Shown here: positions 1 through 11,625 of the stretch, piece by piece
Position numbering within the stretch: position 1 is the first letter of the stretch
Layout: each line of letters opens with the position of its first letter
Assembly (NCBI GenBank): GCA_949752745.1
Contig: OX457031.1
Location: 22,493,642 to 22,557,641 of the forward strand
Direction: 5' to 3'
From: Protula sp. h YS-2021
Lineage: Eukaryota; Annelida; Polychaeta; Sabellida; Serpulidae
DNA: 64,000 nt
Made by a program: the position numbers and the translations under genes
The notes under the pieces: generated by a model
Databases searched by the model: none
What the model saw: the letters and a program-made list of their open reading frames with translations, nothing else
Told to the model about the DNA's origin: nothing

Positions 1-2013
1 TTACTAGTCGCATTTCTACGAAATAATCATTTTTCTTATGGGCTATGAACCCTTTACTTCCACTGAGTGATATAGAAGCTTTATTTGGCAAATAAAGGAA
101 TGGTGGTTCATATTAATTCCCTGCAGCAGACATTCTCGCCCCCCCCCCCCGAAATGTCGCTAGATCAACTGCCATTAGCACGCACTGTTTTGTGAAGCCA
201 ATAATATAATAATTATACTTCACAATATCATAACAACACTAACAGGCAAGCACCAACAAATTTGCAGGACAACCGAAGTTCAAATTCCATGTGAATCCTA
301 AAAGTAGTTTGGTAGGTGCTGTAAGATATCACAACGACAACCGACCACACTGTTAAATTGCTGACCAAAAAATTTATACTGTCATTAAAATCTCAATAAA
401 AAAAAATGAAAGTGTCAACAAGACATCACGGAACCTATTTATGATTTCACAGTTCAAAGTGAGGGACGCATGGACATTTTGGAGATACAACTTCCGGTGT
501 GTACGGCTACTCACTGAACAAATCACTTCCTACCGCCACACCAATTTTTGCCAGTCGGGCAAAACTGGAAATCATACATAATATGACAATTTTGCAGCAC
601 CATTAAATGTCACCACCAGTTCAGCCACATTTTTCAGCCTATTGCACAATATTTAAAAGATTCATCTCTGCTCTCTTGAATATGTATTTTATTTCTAATT
701 TCCAGCACATGAAACAGAAAGTGCCGAGATCCTCTACAATACAGTTCTCGTATTACCACACGGAAATATTCACATCTGTGGTATCTGCGAATAGTTAGAC
801 GCACATGATATTAAACCAGCGAATTTATTTTACAACTCTGGTTTCCCACATATTACCAAGGCACTTTATTTTCGTATCCTAAAATATCGACAACAAAACA
901 GAACCTTTCGTTGGCAAGTGCATAAAGCTTTCCTGAAACCATAGCAGCTCTTAAACCAATCAGCAGACATTTATTTAACAGACATAGAACTCAGCCTGGA
1001 ATATATACATGGAAAATTTGAGAAAAGGACATCTATATTTATAGTTAACAAAAAATTTCGTTCCGACGTTTTTCTTCCGAGCTGTCATAAATTCATGGTG
1101 TATTTACGAACTGACAAACCATCAGTTGTAGAGATTTAGCTGTCCTTTGTATTGCGGTGTTAATGCAAAAAAAAAAAAAAAAAAAAAAAAAAGCTTAAAC
1201 TACTGATTTCATGTTATAAAATATAGCGATTAGATTTCAGTTTCATGGGCTCCCCCCCCCCCCCCCACCCCCGTCATCTTCAATAGACTACTTCTTGCTT
1301 ATAAACCCCCAACCTCCTCCCATCTCTTACAATGTAACCTCCACTTTAAAGCATAATAAATATTCCGTAGAATTTAGTATATTCTGAGTGCACTTTACAA
1401 AACCTGAACCTGTTTATCTGAATGACATACGTACTACACAGACAAGACCACCATGGAATTTAACATATAAGTATCACACTTCAAAATCACATATGCCTTC
1501 AATACAAAAGTTAACGAAACGAAGCAAATAGTGAAAAAGACGCTTCTTTACCCAGGCACTCATTTTTTTCGCGAGTATTCAAAATTCTACAAAAACCATT
1601 TATTGGGAGCACACTCACGGATACATTGGTGTAGCCATCGTTTTGATAGAAATGTCAATCTCGAACGCCCAGGAATTTTTAATGTGCCGAGGTAAATTAC
1701 TGCTTATTTTAAGGATGTAAGTCAGATCTCTTTAAAGTTTAAATCAACAAAAATTTTAACGTTTCCATTACTTTCCTTGAAGTCGATCCTCTATAAATCC
1801 AAGAATAATGGAAGAAGTACAAAACTATACGACATTTTTATAATTCATCTTTTTCCGAAATGTTGTACAGCCCAAATTTCCAAGGAGCATTTATTGTAGA
1901 AAGTACCAAAATACTGTTGCATTTTTTTTCTATTACAAACTCCTAAACAGACGAAAGTGCCTGAATGTATCCGTGAATTTGATTGGCCCCCTTGACTGAT
2001 GACATCACTGCTT
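1..2013. other. 3' flank and probable 3' UTR of PTTG1IP; no other gene seen
   Basis: Sequence downstream of the minus-strand PTTG1IP stop codon. It is AT-rich and holds homopolymer runs: C at about 140-150, A at about 1168-1191 and C at about 1252-1267. Several TTTATT strings, which read AATAAA on the minus strand, could serve as polyadenylation signals, but I cannot choose among them. Only short uninformative open frames occur and none resembles a known protein. Confidence 0.5.
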
Positions 2014-5000
2014 TTACTCGTTTTCAAATCTCTTGTACCCGTCATCTTTTGTGATTCCTGAAAAGAACCGAATTTTCAATAAATGATTCCGATTCGCTTC
2101 AAGTTAAACGTGTTTTATCTTTCGCTCTAAACCACCAGCATATTGGGTGTAATATATGCACACATAATTTATCTTTTTTTTTGGTATAAAACACCTCAAT
2201 AAATACACAGTTATATTTTATGGATATTTCCCTTAAAGTAGCACAGCTGAGTTAATTCTCCAGAAAATAAAACAAACATATTCTGCACTGGAATAAACAT
2301 AAATAGATGGAATTTATGACATTAATTTCCTTTTTCCAGCAATCAGAACTAGTTGTTTGACATGCTGAGAAGGGCTCAAAATAATGGAAGTATCGGCGTA
2401 AAATCCACACAACATTTACTAGACAGATAAAGTAAAAAGGCAACACAAAAACCCTGTCAGCAAATTGACAAGGAAATAATACACAAATACAATATTTTAC
2501 CAGAAATTAAGAAAAGTTCGAGGACGCAACATGAAAAATCAACTGAAGGAGTGGCACCGTGGTTCTTGCCAATGTTTATCTCAGCCATTCGGCCACACAT
2601 AGCAGGAGACTCCACTTCAGAAATCAGACAATACTTACTGATGCTATTTTAATGCTTTGTGTTCTTTTTTTCTTTCATTTTTATATATTCAATGATTTTT
2701 AGAAATCGGCAGTAGTATTTGACTGTGCATCATAAAGATCAAATATGCCTCAAGTAATGATTTGATAAAAAAAAACATTAGACTAAAAAATACAAGAAAG
2801 AAAACACAAATTAAAAAAGAAACAGAAATACTTCTGAAGAAAAAGGAAAAATATCGGACGACATTCACAAGAACATTGTACCTTCATGTTCTATTCCTGT
2901 CACGGGCACAGTTTTGCAGACAGAAATTAAAGAATCCGGAGCTCACATTAATACACAGATATTCAATATTCTATTTCATTATTCTCAAAGGCAAAAGACT
3001 CATTTACAGCAGTGGCAGCAAGTTAAACGACCACACGTCTCATTTTCTAAAGCTATCCTTTGGCAAATGCCCAGCTTTGAAAGTAGAGCTACCCACATTT
3101 TGTCGGAAGTTACTCAAATTTCGAATTAGCCTTCCTAGCTATTGTATCTTTAAACAATTATGTCATAATCCCAAAAAGGACTGTCTTACCATATTTCTTC
3201 CTGATCTCGTCATACTTGGACTGCCTCTCAGCTCGCCTGAAATGTAAACATTTGTAATATTTACTCAAGAAGAAGATTTGCAGAATTGATATTTCTCAAC
3301 GGGCCAAACAGCTGCATTGTTAATCAAAATATTTATTCCATACCAATAACAGATGGTAATTAATAACAGGGAATGATTGAAACAGTAAGTATTATATTAC
3401 AGTCTGGTTACTATTCTCAGAAATGTCACGACAATGCAGACAGTTCCCACCTTTCTTCGCTCTTGACCCGCCGTTCCTCCGCTTCTCTGTCCATTCGAGC
3501 CATGTCTCTCTCATACCTTGAACGAGGAGGACAGAGAAATACACATCTGCGTCATCACAAAGCATTTTAAACACACGCGTCGTGCAAAGAAATGCATGCT
3601 TAACCAACATAAGAATAAATAAATTACACCCTCAAAACATACAACGACTGCCGTTATCAGCGTAACGAACGAATCACATAGCTGTTGCAAATGAACAATA
3701 TCGAGTATACTTTGCATATAAGCCGACTTACTTCCTTTTATTCTTGGCCTTGTTTCTGCAGCAGCAGCAGTAAATGCAGCAGCAGGAGATCAACAACACA
3801 ATGATCCCGCCTATGACACCCACTGATATCAACAGTGCCTTGTAGTTCACTAGACACAAAGATCAGAATCAACCATATATGACGTGTTTTGTGAAATTTC
3901 TGTTCAAAGCACTGTCATAGAGACTTTCTCGTGGCATGACGCTAGGTGGTTAATAATTTAAAACTGCTCCGCAGAATTCAAAAATAAGGTTCTACTCTTA
4001 ACGACCGTTATCAACATCACTAAAACCAGCAGCACAAAAAAGTTAAGTTTTGAAATAGCTCACCTAAACGCCTCTGACAATGATGGCTTAGTCCCGCTTC
4101 CAGAAAAAATATCTCAAAAGGTATGTTACTCAGATTCTTCTCAAATACTACACAGAAATATTACAATATTCCAAGATAACGCCACTCATCAACCAGAAGA
4201 CTCACCCCAACACACGCCCCATCGGGCATCATTCAGTGGACAGGTGTCCGCATCCGGCAACACGGAGCCTTTGGGGTAATGCATACATCTTTTGTGGTCC
4301 GCTTTGCTCGAGCACCACAAACAGGAAGAATGTTTCACGCATTTTTCACATTTATCGCTATACTCAGCACATTCTGCAACATATGACAGATCGCGTAATA
4401 GGCAAGTGGCAGTTCAGAACTAGTCAAAAACTGATTTTGAAATATCAGCAGTGGCGGATACAGGAAAGAGTTCAATCACAAAAAAAAAAGAAAGAAAACA
4501 AGTAAGTATTTGTGAAACACGAACAGGCCCCAACCGCCCCTAAATTCAAAAGGTATACAGCGATGACGGACAGATGGCAAGACGGACACCCCAAACCTAC
4601 AGGCCCCAATCTGAAGGGTTGGGGCCTAAAAAAGAGAGCCTACGTAGCAAGTTTACCAAACTTTTGTGTGAAAACACGACATTTAACCGCCCACATTTTT
4701 CTTTGAATTTAAGATGAGTTGTAATCTCCAAACGCTCTCCACCCCCTTGGATATCCCATTGATTAGGATAAGCCTTCCTTCCAGGATAGGGACCTGTGGG
4801 TACAGAAAGTGTCTGCTGGAATAGCATGTGCAAGCAGAGAAACGTGAAACTGAACAGCACATCGAGACTGGCAAAACTCAAAATGTGTTCTTTTAATGTG
4901 AAAACAACGATGTGTTGGTTATTTGAGGTTTATTTACAAACTAGACGTCACGCAGTTCACCATGACTTCTTATCATAAATAATGGTAATCTTCTGCAGCT

Positions 5001-6949
5001 AACAGACCCATTGGTGATTTAACCGATTACGATGTGTATTTCGTAATCCATGGATGCGGTCAAGTAGACACTAAGAAACCTTTGAGTTACAAAAGTTTTC
5101 ACATGCAAATTTCAAGTGTACCAAAACAAGTCAAATACCATTTGGGCGCCCCGAATAAAATGCGCAAAAGATCTGCATTTCGAATACAAACTAACCGGGT
5201 AAAAAATCAAAGAAGTGATAGAGATATTTCGCCTAAATGTCAAATTTCTCTTACACCAAAGAGCCATCGGGTTTTTAACAACCTGTATGCTATTTTATAG
5301 TACTAGATGACTCACCTTCCTTCCTTCCCACCAAGAGTCATAGTTGCTATAACAGAACATGTCACTGATTTCGATTTTGCCAATCTCGGCGCATGACTGG
5401 GGCCAATGACGTTATTTTAATAAGGGTGCATCGCACAAATGGTCAAATTATAAATTATGGCGCACAATTGTTATGGTCAAATAACAATTTTGTAATGAGA
5501 AAAATAGCTGTTTTCTTTAGATCAAGATACTGAATCCATCATTATCACCCACAACAACAATGAATCTGCAGTTGCAAAACCACTCTGTACTCAAATTTGG
5601 TAGTCTGGCCTAGGTCGAAAATAATGCGCCAGGATACTTCTCAGTGTGCCTTTTAAGAAAAAGCCTGTTACTCCGAACCTCGGTGGCCTGGAACGTGCGT
5701 CAAAAGATCTATAGCCTCGAAAATTGGCCTTTTTTACAGGAACTGTGACCCTTTCTGACCTTCCAAGACAGAAAGGGTCCACTGGGACCAGTTATTTTAA
5801 AAATTTATCAAAGGTTTTAACAAATAGTTTCAAGTTTCAATTTCTTTTATGTTCCGAGTACAGGGTTCGCGTTGGCGGGGTTTTTGTCCACTTTTTGGGC
5901 ATTTTTTACGAAATGACTCACTTTTTTGGAACCCACCGAGTCACTGTGACTCACATTTTTAAAACCCATCGGGTCACACCTTAACAAGAAAACAAGTTGT
6001 AATAATTAAATTAATTATAATATTTTTTTCGGCTCGGCTCAGTGTCAAAATTATACACACCACTTTTTCGTTAGATTAGCTAGATTAGCTGTGGACCCGT
6101 TTAAAACGAATTATTTGTCAATGAAATCGTAATCTGTTTTATCATTCCAGTATTATTCATAATTGGAATCTCATTTTTTTCTGTAGCGCAGTATTTAATT
6201 TCGGATTTTTTTCCGTCAAATTATAGCACAGCCATTGCATAATTGTGTTCAGAGCAGGCATAACAATTACTTTTGTGTTATAGTCCCAGCGGACCCTTTC
6301 TATCTTCCTAGGACAGAAAGGGTCACAGTTCCTGCAATAGAAATGGCCATTGATCTCAATTTTCGAGGCTCTAGATCTTTCGGCGCACTTTCAAGGACAC
6401 CGAGGCTCGAACTGGCAGGCCTTTTCTTAAAAAGCACACTGGCGCATTATTTTCGACCTCAGCGAAACTTCCAAACTAGAGTAAAGCATGGTTTTGCAAC
6501 TGTGGATTCACTGTTGTTGTGGGCGATAATGAGGGATTCGATATCCTGATCTCAAGAAAACATATATTTTTCTCAGTAAAAAAAATTGTTATCTGATCAT
6601 AAAACTTGTGCGCCATAATTTATAGAGGTGTCGTTGCAGCCTGTTGTGACTCAGTTTTCTGGACCCAACTGAGTCACACTTTCCTTTTTGACACAATTTC
6701 CTGAGAACCCAGCGCGAACCCTGGAGTATACGCTGTTTTGCAATATTTCTTGTTTATTTTTCTATCATTTCTTTCATTTTTTACCCGGTTCCCCCGCAGT
6801 CGAAATTCAGAATTCTTTCGCATTTTATTCGAATGGGACTACTTGTGCACCCACGATTGCTTACCGTCGTCATTGTTCGAATCGGTCGTTCCTCCTGTAG
6901 CTAAACCAACAAGACACAAAAGAAGGACAGCGGTAAACATATGTTTCAT
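2014..6949 (-). CDS. PTTG1IP: PTTG1-interacting protein homologue (type I membrane protein), six exons, complete
   Basis: Exons on the minus strand, in coding order: 6949-6865, 4373-4206, 3849-3732, 3516-3451, 3236-3190, 2057-2014. Together they give 528 nt (175 aa plus TAA). All junctions are GT/AG and the phases chain without a break (1,1,2,2,1). Exon 1 encodes a signal peptide with a hydrophobic LLLCLVGLA core. Exon 2 encodes a PSI-like ectodomain with eight cysteines (residues 30, 37, 40, 46, 49, 58, 73, 83) and the family string ARWGVCW. Exon 3 encodes the transmembrane helix (about 89-106) followed by a cysteine cluster, CCCIYCCCC. Exons 4-5 encode a charged helix containing YDEIRKKYG, and exon 6 ends YKRFENE, keeping a YxxF-type sorting motif. 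The human protein has a similar length (about 180 aa). In vertebrates it binds securin (PTTG1) and helps move it to the nucleus, and it traffics between plasma membrane and vesicles. Whether it does so here is inference. Confidence 0.93.
4374..6864 (-). other. PTTG1IP intron 1
   Basis: The intron between the signal-peptide exon and the cysteine-rich exon, with GTAAGC donor and TTGCAG acceptor on the minus strand. Almost half of it (5450-6623) is one inverted-repeat element, listed separately. The remainder has a short GC-rich hairpin around 4604-4630 (GGCCCCAA/TTGGGGCC) and no coding signal I can support. Confidence 0.7.
5450..6623. mobile_element. Large inverted-repeat (MITE-like) element in PTTG1IP intron 1
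   Basis: The left arm (about 5450-5800) and the right arm (about 6285-6623) are reverse complements with mismatches over roughly 350 bp. The outer ends pair ATAAATTATGGCGCAC with GTGCGCCATAATTTAT. The inner ends pair AGGAACTGTGACCCTTTC with GAAAGGGTCACAGTTCCTG, and each inner end is itself a small hairpin (GACCCTTTCT/AGAAAGGGTC). The ~480-bp centre carries repeated GAGTCACTGTGACTC-type palindromes. There is no transposase frame, so it looks non-autonomous or is a palindromic duplication. The open frame at 6235-6549 lies inside one arm and is not a gene. Confidence 0.75.
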
Positions 6950-9439
6950 GTTTATGTTCAAAATAAATCTTTAGTTCACGAGAAATCCTGATAAATAGCA
7001 ACCACTGCTGACTCCTTCCTTGTTCTTTTGTTTACACGACTGGTTGCTCTATATTTCTAAATCCGCAAAACAAAAAGAACGACAGCATGTTTTCAATTAC
7101 TTTCCAATATTGTGTCCTAAAATTTATAATAAGAGATAGTAGGTATTACTAGATTGCATACTTTATTTTTTACGATGTTTTAGTGCTATCCTTAATAAGT
7201 ATCGTGTAATGATTTTAAGGGACAAAAGTAGTGCAGACTAAGACCCGGTGTAATAAATTAAAGACTGTAAAAGGCGTAAAATTGGACTTGCAAGCGTTTT
7301 TGTAGTTGTACCGCGGATGCTAAATTGCACTTTTCAGAACTGTTCGCCTAAACAGTTCCATTTTGCCAGCATCCTAAAACGAGTAACATTCCGAGTTGCA
7401 AATACTAGAGGCGGCATCAGGGTAACGACAGGGGCGGAATAAGCGCTTACTTGAAATATTTACCCAAAACATGAATTTCTGCAAATTCTCCAAGGAACAG
7501 CCCCATTGTTTGTAAACATTCCTAAATATAGACCAGAACTATGCTATTAACACAATAATAGAACTGTATGACAGGATGTTCTTGAATACTGAAACTTTCC
7601 TAAATGAACCCCAATCGAACTAGTGCCGACTGGAGACAAAGAGCCCCTAACTGAAACGTCAGAAATTCCGATTGTTTTTGGTCCCATTTCAGTTTCCTCA
7701 AAAGATATGTACAGCATATGATTTGTATGCACATGCCTCTGGGTTGTGTTATGATGTTCTCAACCATTCAACCCTTGAAGTAAAACAACCCTATTGCTTT
7801 TCACAACATAAAACTACACATCACCTATCACACATAAGAAATATCTTCTCAAAAAACCGGAGTTTCACGCGTGCACTCTGTTTAATCCACATTGAAAGCC
7901 AACAAGGCGGAAATGGAGACCACATTAGGAATGACATTACAGATATGATGAGATTGCAAACTGTTAACGGTTTATTCTTGTTCTTTTTGCATTATATTTT
8001 TTCAATTCATCAAAAGTGCTTTTAAATTTTTCTATGCTGTTCAAGAGACTGAATGCTTTTTGTCAAAGAAACGTCAGGGCAAAAGGAGAAACATATATTC
8101 TGCGAAAATGTTTACAATCGAAAATTGTTGATGCATTCCTTCAAAAACGTGATCAGTTTAATCTTACTTAAGTGAAGAAAAACACAAATCAAATTTAATG
8201 AAATAATATTCATAATCTTTCTTGATGCCGCTTGGTAATTCCGATCTATTTTCATTTTTCTAAAATAGAGAAAAATATCTTAATATATTTCAGGTCGAGG
8301 GGTGATAGGTAGTTATTAATTTCCATTCAGGGTTCATAGTCTCGTATGGCGGGAAGTTGTTTGGGGTGAAATATCACCGGTATAGCAGATTAGCTTAGTA
8401 CAATATAACTGCCTCCCTCTCGAATATCCTCCTCCCACGGTATTTTTAAAATCTGGTACACAATTTACTTAAATAAAATCCCAACAAAAAAATCAATCCG
8501 GAAAACATTACTGGCGGTGCGGAGAACAGCGAGCTAACCATGTGGTGGGGAGACGATATCGCTGAGCAAGATAGACTACCATCCTGAAGATAAACGGTCC
8601 AAAAGGGCTTTTCGCCCAAGAAATATCGGACCCCGTGAGCCACTAAAGTAGGTAAAAATCCAAAATTTTAGACACTAATTTACGCTCTGGAATAATTTTA
8701 TGATATTCATTCAAAAATAAATAGAATTATTATGGTACAATAGAACTAAATGTTCTAATGCATTATTTTGTACTCTAATTATTCAATATATTATGCAACG
8801 GTTTCTAGCAAAGGTAATTCAATGATAACTATAGGCGGGGTAACAAAGGATTAAGACACTGCCCGGGATCATTGTAGAGTAGGTCAGAAAACAGCAACCA
8901 CAGTAGGTTACAAGTAAACTTTACCAGAATCATTCCAACAACAGACGACATTTTAATGCGGAAAATGTGCTAAAATATGGTATGTTCTACGGGGCGGGGA
9001 AATCTCTAAATTGCATTTTTATGTGGGGGATTTTCTCCTGCTGTGGCAAAAAATGTGGGAGTGGGGCTTTTCTCTGCAGTTGGCAAAAGGGTGGATTTTC
9101 TTATGGGATGTTTTTATCCGCATAGGATTTTCAATTATTGTAGTTTAAAAAACATAATTCCTTAGCATAGCAAAATCTTTGTGATGACATTGCCTTAAAG
9201 TTTGAAGGATGAGATACCCTAGATATACCGAACATCTCGCTATACTGGGCAAACTAGTTCAGTCCCACCAGTGTCCGATTTATTATTGATATTTTATTGT
9301 ATTTAGTGTTGTCCTCGGGCTTGTGTTATTTAGATTTTAAACCCGAATTTTGTTTCAGCAGTGACCGCTGCTGTAACAAAAACAAAATTTTAGGATGTAA
9401 GTATGACGCAGAGTAGTAGAAAGTGCCCTCATGTGTTCA

Positions 9440-10370
9440 AATACCCTTCTCCCAGATAGCAGTCCCACATGAGGACTATGCATAATATATGTGGGTATTC
9501 CCACGTACCCACGCATAAATAATGTGTGTTTTATTGGGGAAATTCCCATGTAGTTACGTAGGATTTAGGAGAGTTTGAGACTCTTTCCGATGTGTATTAT
9601 GCGCATGTGAACCCATGCATTTTATGTGCATATATTTCCATGCGTTTCCTATGTGGGAATTCCCACGCATATTAAGCATGGGATTTTAAGGGCCCACCCT
9701 TTGCATACGCTGTAACTCCATCAAATACACAGACATGAACCTTTATAACTATAGTGCAGTTATAAAGTACTCCTTAAAAGAATTTCAAGCATAAAAATTT
9801 TAGTGAAATTGGTATTTCCATGTCTAACTTTCTATTATACTTAGAAATAGGCAGCCCTCCACCAAAATATGCAGAATTTAGCAAAATTTAAATATATTAT
9901 CGCTCATTGGCAGCTGTTTCCGGTCGTATATTTTGCCATGCGTATATTTTGCCATGCATTTACTATTGGAAATTTTCGTATATTTTACATGGGAATGCCC
10001 ATGTGGGAAATCCTACGTAAACTGTACGTGAAATATACAAGTGACTTTTGTTGAAATTTTACGTAGAAATTCAAAAGCATAATATACATATAATATGCGT
10101 TTACTTACTCATGCATTTTTGAAGTGGAAAATTCTACGTATATTTTACAGGGGAATGCCCATGGTGGGCATTACGCGGGAAAAACCATGTAGTTTACGCG
10201 TGTATCTACCCGTGCATTTTATACGTGGGAAAGCCTATGTATATTATATGTAGAGTTTATACGGAAATGTCCACGTATATTACACATGTTTTCTATGTGG
10301 CCATTCCAACGTTCCACGTTCCCACGTAAATCCCACCTAAAAACAACTCGTTTAATGCGTGGGACGAAAA
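9440..10370. repeat. Palindrome-dense patch, motif ACGTGGGAAT / ATTCCCACGT
   Basis: The motif and near variants recur many times in both orientations, for example GTGGGTATTCCCACGTA near 9491, GTGGGAATTCCCACGCAT near 9654, ATGGGAATGCCCATGTGGG near 9990, and CCACGTTCCCACGTAAATCC near 10314. The spacing is irregular, so it is not a simple satellite. No protein coding is apparent. It is probably a non-autonomous element or a decayed one with multiple subterminal palindromes. Confidence 0.6.
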
Positions 10371-10399
10371 ATTATGCTTACTGGGCTCTAATTACTTAC

Positions 10400-10800
10400 T
10401 GAAGTGATACTTGCCATTTGTCAAAACATGTGTTGACAAAGTTATTACCATATTATGAAACTTTGTTAAAACTAAATATAAGTTTGGCATCATTATGCAA
10501 TTGAAATATGATAATCAACACATATTTAAACCTGTAACCATATTGATGACATATGTTTGCAATGTATGTTGGCCACATGTACATCAATTATCAACCAGAT
10601 GGTGATCACCACAATTTTAAACTTACGAACATACGGTAAACATATGTTAACCATCCATATGATAAAGCGTAATTCTTTCACCTCGCCAACATGTTTTGCT
10701 GGAAAGAGTCAACATATGTTTACCATGTTACTAACATGCGGTCATGTGGTGACCATATAGTCAAATATCACTATTGATGTAAAACATATGGCCAACATAT
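10400..10800. repeat. Palindrome-dense patch, motif AACATATGTT
   Basis: Short palindromes built on ACATATGT, with GGTnA/TnACC edges, recur about a dozen times in both orientations: GACATATGTTTGC near 10550, GTAAACATATGTTAACCA near 10638, CAACATATGTTTACCATG near 10707, AACATATGGCCAACATAT near 10783. It directly follows the previous patch but uses a different motif. No coding signal. Confidence 0.55.
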
Positions 10801-10822
10801 AAGTATGTATGACATGTAACCG

Positions 10823-11625
10823 AGCGACATTTAGCCGCGCGACATTTAGTCGAACGATATTCAGTCGAAAATGGTATCTACGACATTTAGTCGAAATTTA
10901 TAGTTGTGTGTGATATGTTTTTAATTGATTCGTCAAATTGTGGGTGGTATCTTTTTAATTAATTGGTCAAATAGAAAAAGATGAAATAATCTTTTTTGTG
11001 CATATCCATCTAATCGATCGCTTTTTAACATCTCTTTTTACATAAGAATAATTTTTATTTTCCTTGGTTCATTTTTTAAATTTCCATCATTGTTTCTTAA
11101 AAACGATCCATTTTATAGGCACTGAATCTGAATCTTGCTCCGGAAAATCCGAGCCGATTTTTACTGATAGTCTGGGATACTCTATGACTTCTTAAGGGGA
11201 TTTAAGCAACTGCAGTTCAATGATAGTGGTAATTTAATAGCCTGTTAATACGGACTGATGAGGTTATTAGGAAGTGGGGGAGTACCGGTGCAGAGCCGTT
11301 TCGAGGTGAGCGAGTGGTGGCCTGACTTCAGAGATGGGTAAACGGACAGAAGCACTCCCCGGACGAAAGCCCAGTACCATCCCAATTTGATCATTTAATA
11401 CTTAATGGAGCGATACATTTTTGAAATGCAGATTTGAAATCGAGGGCACAGTGAGGGGTACTTGAGAATTTTATGGAAAAACAAGTGAACAACTTTTCAA
11501 TAAATATTAAAAGAACTCCACCACCCACAATTATTAGATTTCGACTAAATGTCGCAGATGCCAATTTCGACTAAATGCTGCTCCTCTGAATGTCGCTCGA
11601 CTAAATGTCTCTCGCCTAAATGCCG
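10823..11625. mobile_element. MITE-like element with ~85-bp terminal inverted repeats (GCGACATTTAGTCGA)
   Basis: The left end carries GCGACATTTAG, GACATTTAGTCGAACGA and a second ACGACATTTAGTCGAAATT about 50 bp in. The right end (11540-11625) is the reverse complement in the same order, including the spacer TGGTATCTACGAC, which pairs with a copy reading TGGCATCTGCGAC. The ~640-bp interior has no transposase frame. A related short relic lies at about 56867-56920, inside the eEF1B locus. It is most likely a non-autonomous DNA transposon. Confidence 0.8.

Noticed and set aside
2762..3247. 161-codon plus-strand open frame
   Set aside because: It overlaps a minus-strand PTTG1IP exon (3190-3236) and is Lys-rich, reading out of A-rich DNA, with no family resemblance.
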